Assembly: GCA_037954665.1 (NCBI GenBank)
Contig: JBBMOL010000184.1
Coordinates: 806,001 to 870,000, forward strand
Direction of reading: 5' to 3'
DNA: 64,000 bases
Origin: Laguncularia racemosa
Taxonomy: Eukaryota; Streptophyta; Magnoliopsida; Myrtales; Combretaceae
Made by a program: the position numbers and the translations under genes. The notes beneath the pieces were generated by a model. It was given only the letters and a program-made list of their open reading frames with translations, did no database searches and was not told the DNA's origin. Every line of letters starts with the position of its first letter. Position 1 is the stretch's first letter. Shown here piece after piece: positions 1 to 10,826 of this stretch.

Positions 1-432
1 ATAAATAACGGTAATATACAATTGATTATATATAACTAATACAATTAAAGTAATATATTTTCTAATAATATGATAGGCAAGTGATAATTAGGACTCAAGG
101 CATGGGACAAACCTTCCCCGTGCCCATATTCAGGTTCAACCGATCTCCTCTCAAATTAGTGAATTGACGCAGCGAGGAAAGCGTAACGAAACAAATCCAA
201 ATATGGATTGGTTTCACAACAATAAAGAATAGCTCTTTGATGCAAACTCTGGTTGCGCACAACCGATAAACGGAAATAATTCCCTCTCGAAGTGTATTTC
301 AAATTGTGAATAAAACGTAACCCTAACATGTCTGACAAAAGGGTATATATACTTCCCCATAAAATATCTAAAAGGGAAAAATCTAAGCGTACACGTGGAA
401 ATAAATAATGATATACACGTCTATAACCTATC

Positions 433-730
433 GCATACACGGCCGTGTCTCTAGGCCGAGTATGTTTCTGGGCATGTGACGAGCGCAGTACACGGTCGCA
501 TACACGGCCGTGTCTCTAGACCGTGTATGTTTCTGGGCATGTGACGATCGCATTACACCGTCGTGTCCCGAGCCGTGCCCGAACCAGTGTAAGCTTCTGT
601 GAGAATCCTGATAGAACACACGGCCGTGTCTCTGGCCGTGCCTAAACCCGTGTAAGCTTTTGTGAGGATCCTGCTAGAACACACGGCATGTCTCTGGCCG
701 TGCCTATACTCGTGTGTCAACCTGTGTCCT
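433..730. repeat. GC-rich palindromic tandem repeats (ACACGGCCGTGT motif), probable LTR remnant
   Basis: Two pairs of tandem units are visible. One pair has a period of about 65 bases (starting near 433 and 498) and one about 63 bases (starting near 614 and 677). Each unit contains the palindrome ACACGGCCGTGT or a decayed form of it. The GC content contrasts with the AT-rich surroundings. Similar repeated ACACGGCCGTGT blocks are common in LTRs of plant Ty3/gypsy elements, so an LTR fragment is the likeliest origin. I found no second LTR or internal coding region, so this assignment is inference. Confidence 0.5.
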
Positions 731-740
731 CCACGATATC

Positions 741-3620
741 CGCACCATGAATTAAATAGGTCTAGATAGAAAAATCTATTTATTATCCTTACTTTTAAAA
801 TTAAATATATAAAATAAACACTAGTTACATGGCATAACAAAATTATTGATACACCAAATTACATATGATTCTCCTGTATCAAAACTCAAAAGATCGACCT
901 CTCTCCTAACCCTAGCAAATCTCCCAAATTTCAAGTCTCTCACTGCCGCATATTAATAATCTAAGCCTACAAAAACGACCGAAATCTATGTTGCTCTCTG
1001 TATTGTTAAGTTAATGCTTTTCATTGGAAGTGACAGTACCATATGTAACATACATCTTCCAATACTAAAATATAAAGAAAGCCGGTTGATTATGAAAGTA
1101 ATGGAATTAATAGTGGTAGTATATTAAACAAAGCAAATATCACATTTTAATCAAGTTGAGCGGTTTCGATCTTGTATCTTGAAGAGCACTGCGTTATCGG
1201 TCAATGTTCCTTTAATATTTAATCATTCATTTAGTTGATCTTTCCTGCTACATGGAATTATCGACAAAACATTAAGAATTGTAACTAAACCCCAATTATA
1301 ACCACATATAAATTATTCTACGATGAACAAAATAATTTCACGTGGGTTATACGTTTTGTTTTTATTTCATCGACAAGCATTGATATATCTTCAGCCTCTC
1401 ACGTAGTTAAAAATAAATATTATTTACAAAGTATGGTTAGATAATCTGCATTGATATCATTAAAGTGTAAGACACATTTGTGGCCTTATATTCCAAGAAT
1501 ACTTGCTAAAAAATGAAAGAGGAGTTACAACGGCAAGTTTAGGTAAGTGGGATTACCTAAAAAATGATATAGGTGCATCGTCAGCGATCTTTACAGAAAT
1601 AGACATCTATGGCCCCTTTCGGGGAAAACGAGAGAAGAGTATTGTTATGGATTAAATCTCAAGCAAAATGTTTTGTTACAAAAAACGATGTAGTTCATAT
1701 ATTATGCAAATATGATATATTAATATTAATAATATATATAAATTATATAAAATATAGATGATCATACATTTAAAATTATATTAATATTTATATATAATAT
1801 ATACATATGATGTGATTTCTTTTGCTATTGGGTCCGTAATGATACTTAACAAATTGCAATAATTAACTCAAAAATCAATCACCCTTGAATTTCTAGCAAA
1901 AGTATCCTTGATGCCATAAACAGACGACTATATTTCTCCGGTGATTCCTCTGTCTGAACTACAAACCGTTGACGCTGTCAAATGACTAATGAATGACCAC
2001 AACAACATGAAATCTTCTTCTCCTCCTCCTCCGATGAACAATGAAGTTTTATTTCCTGCCAAACTTCGACGGAGCCAATGACCTTTGCATTAGTTGAGGA
2101 AAAAGACATCTTCCAAAAACACAGAGATTTATGTACTCATCATTTCACTTCGTATCTACTGTTGTCTTCTATTCATGATTTCATCTACGCCTCTGTTTCT
2201 CATGTTTTCCGATTCGGACCGAGCGGCAATGAGTGCTCAGCGATAAAGTTTCGATGAAGTTTCCATTCGTTTCCCGATCTTCTTCTCCGGTGGCGCTGAC
2301 GACTTCAGATCCGATGAGCACGTAGGATCTTAACTTCTCTCTTCATTTTCGTTTACAACTTACGGCTTTAATAATCTATGATGATAATAATAATATTGTT
2401 ACATATTAATCCATTGATAAATAATAAAATGCTAGAGGTTTATTTAGAGCAATAAATCATATTAAAATGCAATAACAATTGTAGTAATATGGGTTAAAAA
2501 TAAGTTTGATTACGTCAAGATATGGATTTAATAATTTATTCGCCGTTACCCAAATGTGAATTCGTGGTGAATTGCTTTCAAGTTCATGGATGATAATGAT
2601 CTGTTTGTGTTCTGTTAAAAGATGACGAGGAGCTAATCGTTTTGTCCTGTTGCCATTGTAATGCTATAGTGATTATATATTAAATCTAGTTGATGTATTG
2701 GCTATATGATCAATTATTTAGAGAACTTAATAGAATTTAGTAATCTTGGATTAATTTTGATTTAACTATATGTTTATCCTATGAATATGTAAAGACATTT
2801 GTGACGATCTTTTGTTTATTATTGAGCTAATCTCGATGAAGCATGAAGGGAACTATCGGGTTTTGGAATGATACGATAGATTAGGCAGCTGAGTTACTAT
2901 AGGTGGTGTGGCAGGTAATTAATAGGAAAAAACTGCATCTGGTATGGACAATGAGAATGAAATGAAGCTATAGTGAGCGTTATATAGAATTATTAGCCTT
3001 ATGTATAATACATTATATGTGGACTATGATTGCTGGAGGTAGATTCAAGCGATGGTCCTCATATGGGGCTACTAGATATATGGTTGTCGATGGATAGATT
3101 TGGCCGTTCATGTCAACTCTCAATTACACTATGGTAGATTAGACCCCTTGTCTCCCATCTTGTTGGGGAGTCATGAGCTACTCTAGCTTTCGGGACATCA
3201 GAAGTGTGCTATTTTATTTAGATTTGGCTGTTGCATTAGAATTAGGCTTGTGTGTGAGTGGCATGGTGTGTGTTTGTGCGACTACTGCTATGCTACATTC
3301 CTTCTGACTCATTCTTTTTACCACTATAGGTGTTCTATCAACTAATGATATGGATTCGATTCTCAACCAAGGTTTGGGATGACGCTAACTAGAGTGATAT
3401 ATCGTTTAGTTTCAACTTTACCGATATGTATATTTAAATTGTAATACTAATTAGATGATTTAATGATTTTAGTAATCCTACGTGTTTTACATCTGTAGAA
3501 CACATGGCAGACTATCATACCCTTTTAGGTTTCAGATCATGACAATATTATCACCTTTTGATAATTTAAGATGCTGACTAGTAAATTCACGTATATTATA
3601 AACAAGTTGCATCTGGTAAA
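741..3620. other. Intergenic, no gene recognised
   Basis: No long open frame and no family I can name. Around 2000-2330 there is a less AT-rich patch with a short open stretch starting with ATG at about 2253 (MKFPFVSRSSSPVALTT, 23 codons to a stop). It could be the first exon of a lost gene, but no partner exon is visible. The 2840-3400 stretch is more balanced in base composition and may be old repeat DNA. I see nothing firmer. Confidence 0.4.
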
Positions 3621-4239
3621 TCAAATAGAATTAATAAATGAATCGCATCCTTTGAATCCATTTATAAACATATTTAAGTTTAGATTCGATATTGAGCATC
3701 ACTAATAAATAGTATCAGACATGTGTTTGGACTAGAAGCTACAAGATTTAGCAAAGCTGTTTTTGAAAATCTTTTAATTTTTATGTAGTTCTTGTAAAAA
3801 AACTCAGAAATTTTTTGAAATGAATATTTATTGTAAGGCAATAAGGAAGAGAAACTATTTGACCTTAGAATTCCAAAGTTGGTGAGTAATACAAGTTGTT
3901 CAACTGGTATTTTTACATCAAAATAATCCTCGCAACTTGCATAAAATGTGTGCTATAACTAACATAATATCAAATAACATCGGGGTATGAAAGGTAAGTT
4001 AAATAGAAGTGCATTTATTGAGAAAAGATTCATTAGATTCAATACCAATAAGATTTTAATATATACATTTTATATAAAATACGAATCGTAGTTGTTTTTA
4101 AAACTACCCATATATATTAAAATTTTATTGGTATTTACACACTATATGTAAATAACATGTGATTTATAATACTTGATTAATCTTTTTTCAATTTATCAAG
4201 TTTATGACCAACCATAGGAAGGTTAATCCATAGTCTAAA

Positions 4240-4620
4240 TATAAATAAGTTGTAAACTATTCATAAGTTACTCAAGTTCAACTATACTTTGAGCTATTCA
4301 AGTAATTAACTAGGTCAAGCCCAATTTTTATAATGTTTTACTTAATAACTTGTAAGTTTAATTAAGTTTGAATTAACCTTGAATATTAGTTGAGTTATAA
4401 TTAAGTTTAGATATTAATATTATTTTTATTTAAAGAAAAATATTTTTTTTTATATAAATCAAACCTAAATGAGCTTAATTAAGTTAAGCTCACTGTTGGT
4501 AAATGTCATTTTGAGTTAACCTTCTCAAGCTCAAATGTATAAGCTTAATTGAGTCAAAGCTAAGATTAAGCTTTTAAATTTTCAATTTGCACTATATCAT
4601 ATTGATATCGACTCAATGTA
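4240..4620. repeat. Degenerate AGTT/AACT-rich interspersed repeat
   Basis: A decayed repeat rich in variants of gagttcaagctt/aagttaagctca. Related copies lie inside the other duplication units (about 8930-9160 and 13590-13950) and, in inverted orientation, at about 54740-55080, outside the array. This suggests a dispersed non-coding element that was carried along when the gene units duplicated. The family is not recognised. Confidence 0.45.
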
Positions 4621-4887
4621 TTTATAACCATAATCCGTACAAAAGGAAATACAATCTATGTCATATATTATACAATATATATCATAATTAATCATATGTA
4701 TCTTGATTTTTTTTTTTTACCATCAATATTTTTAGCCCTTCCATTTACATTTCATTTTTTTTTCTTCATTAATCTCATCATTAGCTTTATTTTCTGGCTT
4801 TCGTAATAAGTTGAATTATTGGAATACATATATGTTTCCTTGAGAGGTGACATGTACTACAAACAAAGATTTTGACATGCTTTTTGA

Positions 4888-6326
4888 TGTACACTCTTCC
4901 GATCGTATGAAATTATAAATTTATAAATTCAAAGAAATCTAACAACTGAACTAAGTAAGTGTATCTATCTAATATAGTATAGATTTTAACAGGTGCGGGC
5001 CTTAAATATCTTAAAAACAAGTAATAGTATTACCATTTTTCTATTATCTAGTCTAAATCTTAATATGAGATTAATAATTTGAACTACCGATTAACTAATC
5101 TAACAACCCTTAAATTAATTATAATTGCTTTAATAGATGAATTCAATTACAAAAATATATCTTTTATCTTGATCTACCCTAAACCCTAGTTTTCTTATAA
5201 TAAGATATAGATTAATAAATTGTTTATGCTTTGTACTGCAAGAATTCTCAATTAAACTAATTACTCCCTTAAATTAGTTAATTCTTAACCCTACATGGAA
5301 TAGTGGAAATATTTTCCTTACTATTGCCATATAATATTTCATTAAAGTTCATAATTCCCAAATAAAAATTTAATTTTTGTGCAAAAAATCGAAGTTTTCC
5401 TAGCTATAGACAAAATATGCAATTTTTCTATTCATGAAGATCTATCCTATTAGATGAAACACCTTTCTATTTAATAAGAATCATACATGCAATTAACTTG
5501 CTCACATAAATTAATCATAAAACAATCGAAATACAAGAATAGATGTAGAGGCATAAACTCTTTATTAATCAATAAACAATTAATCACATGATTTAGAGTT
5601 TCACAAGATTTAGGGTAAATAAATCTATTCCTCCATGGAATTTACTATAAGTACGAAGACTAGAAGAATAACAAGTAATCGTGATGAAATAAATATTTTT
5701 TTATCTTTGATGATACTCCAACAATTTATCTCTTCAAGTTTGTAACTTTATTCTTGTAGGGTTTTTAGAGTGACTAAGAATGATAAAATGTTATAACTCT
5801 CCTCTAAATTGTGAAATAAATCGAATGTTTATAGTTTTAGAAATAAGGGTAATGTGCACGACCTACTACACACCCGTGCTCCAGGTTATGTACTTTGGCA
5901 CAAAGTAAAATTCTGATGTTTAAGGCTTTGCACAACCTCCTACATGGTGGTGCTTAAGGTTATGCACTTTGGAATTCTTTCATTTTGTTCTTTGGTTAGA
6001 TTTCCTCTTTCAGTATTGCTCTCTGCACAACTTGTGCAACAGGCAAGGCACATTTTCAAAATGTATTTTGATTACTTTTTGTCCTCTAACATTGGTGTTT
6101 GCATGGCTATGCTGTACACATGGAAATCACTATTTTCTACATTTTGCCAAATTTCACCTCGTTTTTGCTTGAACCTTTTTTAAATCCTTTAATTGTCATT
6201 TTTAAAACCCTAAATTCAAATATTAAGTATTTAAGTGTTATTTTCTTAATAAATTTATATAAAATTCATATACAATTATATCTAATAAGTATTAGAAATA
6301 AGGATATTTCAACATTTATTATTAAG
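4888..6326. mobile_element. ~1.4 kb insertion specific to unit A
   Basis: In units B and C the motif gacatgcttttgacaag is followed within about 25-35 bases by the gaatcc/cttgacttttcttgcgg block (9418-9480; 14187-14235). In unit A the same two halves (about 4875-4887 and 6327 onward) are separated by about 1.44 kb that the other units lack. The inserted DNA has no convincing coding sequence. I could not identify inverted ends, LTRs or a target duplication, so its class is unknown. Calling it mobile is inference from presence versus absence. Confidence 0.45.
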
Positions 6327-6907
6327 AAGAATCCAAACGGATACAGGAAGGAACTTGACTTTTCTTGCGGATGATAAATTGAGTGAGTTGATGCATCATG
6401 CATCTAATTTGACCTTTTAATTATTATAATGTAATTCATTCCAAATTAAAAGTACTCCCAAAAATTGCAACTTAATCCATCAATTTCACATAGTTTGCAA
6501 TGAAGCCACCTACCATCGGGTTGAATTGATGCTATGAAGACTTAATAGATAAGAATAAATGAAAGTTTAATATTTTAAATGTTACAATAGAAAATTATAA
6601 TGAATGATTATAAAAGTCTCCATGTATTAGAATTCAAATTATTTATATTAATATTTAAACAATTCATGCAGTATATTATTATGACATGGTTTTTAACTAC
6701 GAGATTTTAGAAGTTTACACGGAATATACCTGCCCTTTCTTCCATTTTGCTCGGGCTTATTATCAGCAAATTAAAAGACCTAGTTTATATTATACGTTAC
6801 TTCAAATAACTATAAAGTGAAGTTGAAGTGTCTTAATGAAATTTCTTAAGACACTTTTTTTGCATCAAAAACTCCATGAAACACTTCTAGTTTTACCGCT
6901 TTTTCTT

Positions 6908-6939
6908 GGTCAACCCCTAGTAAGTCTTCTCTATAAATA
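6908..6939 (+). promoter_or_regulatory. Proximal promoter of STIG1-like copy 1 (GGTCAAC + TATAAATA)
   Basis: GGTCAAC (reverse GTTGACC, containing the W-box core TTGAC) sits at 6908-6914, and TATAAATA at 6932-6939, about 100 bases before the old start codon. The same arrangement occurs before the other three copies. Still recognisable although the gene behind it is broken. Confidence 0.6.
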
Positions 6940-7039
6940 CTTCACTCAAACTTTCCAAGTCCTACACACTTGCTCATCCAGAAAAATAAGAAAGAAAATC
7001 AATATTTGAAAATAATAATAAAAATAATAATCTCCCAAC

Positions 7040-7477
7040 AGGCACGCACTATGGAGATATTCTTTGTAATTGCTATAGCAATGGCTCTAAGCATCACCAT
7101 GAGCGTGAAATACAAGTAACTGGTGACCCTTGTGCAGGTCGAGAAAGCTTTGATGCCCGAAGGTGACATGAAAGTAACACTCCCTTCCGAAAGGGATAGC
7201 CGCCGACTATCCTAGAGTAGCCGACCATTGCATGAAGGTCAACGAAATTTGCTGCATCCTCGGAGGAGTCAACTACAAGTGTTGCAACAACAAGTGCTTT
7301 GATCTTTCGACCGAAAGCAAGAACTGCGGTGCGTGCAAGAACAAGTGCAAGTAAAGACAGAGTTGTTGTGGAGGGGAGTGTGTGGATTTGGCTTACGATA
7401 AGAGGCATTGCGGGAAGTGTAATAACCCATGCTCTAAAGATCGATATTGTTTCTATGGAATGTGTAATTATGCATAA
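7040..7477 (+). pseudogene. STIG1-like cysteine-rich secreted protein, pseudogene (copy 1)
   Basis: This aligns along its whole length with the intact paralogues at 10.4 and 14.9 kb but is broken in several ways. The ancestral ATG is now AGG at 7040-7042. A TAA follows the signal-peptide region (after the codons for KYK, near 7118). A deletion of about 14 bases around 7197-7210, in the region that encodes SRFLAATDN in copy 2, shifts the frame. Another TAA interrupts the cysteine-rich part (near 7352, where the paralogues read TAT). The cysteine pattern can still be read in pieces: CCNNKCFDLSTE, NCGACKNKC, GECVDLAYDKRHCGKC. Expression as a full protein is ruled out by the sequence as given. 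Confidence 0.9.
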
Positions 7478-10253
7478 TTATGGGAGAGTTTTATGTTACG
7501 TTGATTAGATTATTCAGTTTATTATCTAATTATTGAGATAACTATAGATGTTAATATAATCAAGATTTCAATAATTGAATAATAGATGGGATGATCTTGT
7601 CTATGAAACTGCAAAATAACAGCGTAAAAGTTTTTTAATATAGAATTGATTGAGGATTATATCTATATAAACTATTGGAATTATTTCAAAAAAAGAAACA
7701 CGTTGTCGATTGTTATATACATATGCTACAAAATGACTTACAAAGTGTTTATTCTTAATAATCATAATAGTTTTATTGAAATATAAATAATGTGTGTCAA
7801 TTACTTTTTAAAACTTGAGTAGATTATTATTATTATTATTTTTGTTGAGAAAGATAAATGTTTATTAGGAAAATTATAAATAAGAGAATCAATGTATGAA
7901 ATCAAGTTTAAATAGAGATTTAAATATTTTAATAATTAAAATAATTGATCAATGTTATATTAAGTGGTTAAAATAGAGTATCAAATTTTTAAATATTTAA
8001 ATTAAAGGATCAATGTTATATTAAATGACTTAAATAAAAGATTTCATCCCTACCTTACAAATGTATCATGTCAATTCAATTAAAGATGTTATGGTGTCAT
8101 AATAAAATTCTTTATTCGAATAACTTAGTATAACGATACTTACATATTTAAACTACCTAAAAATTCAATCATCTATTTAAATTTGTCTCTAAAAGTTAAA
8201 CCTCTCACTTATAATCTTCTATATTTATTTGCCATGAGATATCATACTGTTGATATTTTCCAAGTAGATTTTGATTTATTTACATAAAGTAAACCCATTA
8301 TTCGTGTTTGACATGTACCATCTCTCTCGAACTTGGAACCATATTTTATATCTAGCATCGCCAATATATTGGAAAATTTTCATTTAAAACTGGTTCTTAC
8401 AAATTGAATCAGCAAGGTATGGATATCATGTATTAGATACTCGCATCTTATGGTTTAAAAAGTTGAACGAGACGGGATCTATAACACAAGATCTTATACT
8501 TTCAGACTCTGGAACTGCTAGCGTTAAACTTAATTATATTACATAATTGTTTTCAATATTTTTTTATTTATTTACTTGCTTTACCAACTATATATATTAC
8601 GATTATTAATCATTGCTACTTGCATAAAATGTATGCTAGAACTAACAGAATATCAAATAACATTGGAGTTTAAAAATTAATTTATACAAAAGCACTCAAT
8701 TTACTGATTTATTAGATACAGTATCAATAAGATTTTATTATACATAATTTATATAGAATATGGATGATAATTATTTTAGAAATAACTTATATATATTAAA
8801 ATCTTATTGATATTTATATATTATATGTATATAACCTATGACATGTAATACCAAATAAATCTTTTTTTCCCTCAATTTACTAGGTTTGTTAGCCATAGAA
8901 AGATTAATCCATAGTCTAGGTATAAGTAAATTGGAAACTATTCATAAGGTATTAGAATCCAGCTCTATCTTGAGCTACTCGAGTCGATAACTAAGCCGAG
9001 CTCAATTTTTATAATGGTTTGCTCATTAATATATGAATTTAATCAAGCTTGAATCAACTTTGAATATTAGTTAAGTTGGAATCAAATCTAGATATTAATA
9101 TAATTTTGATTTAAACTTTTTTTTATTAACAAGATCAAGTTTTCAATTTTCCAACTTGTATTGTATTACATTAACTCATTCGTTTGTAATCCTAATTTGC
9201 ATAAAGAAAGTAAAACCTATCTCATGATTATTATTTATTTATTTTACCATCAATATTTTTAGCTCCTCCCATCATTTACATTTCTTTTTTTTTTTCCTCC
9301 ACTAGTCTCATCGTTAGGTTTATTTTCTGGCTTTCGTAATAGGTCGAATTATTGGAATATATATATATATATACGTTTTTCCTTGAGAGTCGACATGTAC
9401 TATAAACAGAGATTTTGACATGCTTTTGACAAGTGTGGAAGAAAAAGAATCCAAACGGATACAGGAAGGGTCTTGACTTTTCTTGCGGATGATATTTTGA
9501 GTGACTTGATGCATATTCATGCATCTAATTTGACCTTCTAACTATCATATTCTAATTTATTCCAAATTAAAGGTATCCTCGAAAATTACAACTCAATCAA
9601 TCAATTTCACCTGGTCTGCAATCAATTCGCGTATCAATCGTAGGGCTGAATTAATGCTTCAAATATCTTATTTATATTAATAGGGGAAAATGCAGAGGAA
9701 ATATCTACGCTTATGCGGCCTTTGGAAAAAAAAATTAGCATTTTTAATCATTCATTTCAAGATCTTCATTCATCTATGGTTAGTGGGATCTAATATGGCA
9801 TAAACGAAGATTATAAAATAAACATAAATATAAGCTATTAAATATATGGTTGAAAAATCTTATAATTAAAAAAAAAAAACTTCTAAACTTAATAGATAAA
9901 AAAAGATAAAAAAATAATATTTTAGTTATTATATTAAAAAATTACTATAAATTGATTATAAAAGCTCTTATGTAGAATTCAAATTATTTATATTAATATT
10001 TAGACAATCCATGCCGTTTTATTATTCTGATGAAGGTTTCGACTATAAGAATTTAGGATTTTACATGGAGTTACACCTGCCCTTTCTTCCATTTTGCTTG
10101 GGCTTATTATCATAAAAAAGACCTAGTTTATATTACAAGTTCCTTCAAATAACTATAAAGTGAAGTTGAAGTGTCTTAAATAATGAAATTTCTTAAGGCA
10201 GTTTTTGCATCAAAAATACCATGAAACACTTCAGCTTTTTATCACTTTTCCCT

Positions 10254-10285
10254 GGTCAACTCCTAATAGGTGTTCCCTATAAATA
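10254..10285 (+). promoter_or_regulatory. Proximal promoter of STIG1-like copy 2
   Basis: GGTCAAC at 10254-10260 and TATAAATA at 10278-10285, 96 bases before the ATG. The surrounding ~150 bases upstream are nearly identical to those of copies 1 and 3. Confidence 0.65.
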
Positions 10286-10373
10286 CTTCAATCAAACTTT
10301 CCAAGTCCTACACACTTACTCATCCGGGAGGAGGAAAAAAAGAAGAAAAACTCTCTCCCAGCATTGAAAAGCT

Positions 10374-10826
10374 ATGGCACGCATTATGAAGATATTCTTT
10401 GTAATTGCTATAACAATGGCTCTAAGCATCACCATGAGCATGAAATACAAGAAACAGGTGACCCTTAAGCAAGTCGAGAAAGCTTTGATGCCCGAAGATG
10501 TCATGAAAGTAACACTCCCTTCCAAAAGGGTCAGCCGATTCCTTGCAGCCACCGACAATCCTAGAGCAGCCGACCATTGCATGAAGGACAACGAAATTTG
10601 CTACATCCTAGGAGGAGTCAACTACAATTGTTGCAACAACAAGTGCTTTGATCTGTCGACCGACAACAAGAACTGTGGCGCGTGCAAGAACAAGTGCAAG
10701 TATAGACAGAGTTGTTGTAGAGGGGAGTGTGTGGATTTGGCTTACGATAAGAGGCATTGCGGGAAGTGCAATAACCCGTGCTCCAAAGATGGATATTGTT
10801 TCTATGGAATGTGTAATTACGCGTAA
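10374..10826 (+). CDS. STIG1-like cysteine-rich secreted protein (copy 2)
   Basis: Intact 150-residue single-exon protein of the STIG1 family (Pfam Stig1). The N-terminus is a typical signal peptide: basic MARIMK, then a hydrophobic run FFVIAITMALSITM to about residue 23. A variable, basic linker follows with SKRVSRFLAAT near residues 45-57. The C-terminal domain (about 60-150) has 16 cysteines in two related halves, CCNNKCFDLSTDNKNCGACKNKC-like and CCRGECVDLAYDKRHCGKCN-like, ending in CFYGMCNYA. Known family members are small apoplastic proteins of stigma or leaf: tomato STIG1 promotes pollen-tube growth through a receptor kinase, and Arabidopsis GRIM REAPER signals in cell death. The specific role here is unknown. 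It is the cleanest of the three tandem copies. Confidence 0.93.
   Translation: MARIMKIFFVIAITMALSITMSMKYKKQVTLKQVEKALMPEDVMKVTLPSKRVSRFLAATDNPRAADHCMKDNEICYILGGVNYNCCNNKCFDLSTDNKNCGACKNKCKYRQSCCRGECVDLAYDKRHCGKCNNPCSKDGYCFYGMCNYA

Larger units (their letters stand above)
3625..8590. repeat. Tandem duplication unit A around the STIG1-like pseudogene
   Basis: Blocks in this stretch recur in the same order further right. A run near 3640-3760 matches one near 13015-13140. The run at 3896-3985 matches 8608-8660 and 13290-13375. The run at 4240-4620 matches 8930-9160 and 13590-13950. The run at 6327-6420 matches 9446-9535 and 14210-14285. The gene and its 3' flank (about 7700-7760) also recur. The unit therefore duplicated together with long flanks on both sides. 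Edges are estimated by eye. Confidence 0.7.

Noticed and set aside
7299..7508. Arginine-rich frame overlapping STIG1-like genes (also at 10648 and 15104)
   Set aside because: A second-frame reading of the cysteine domain; it recurs only because the genes are paralogues.
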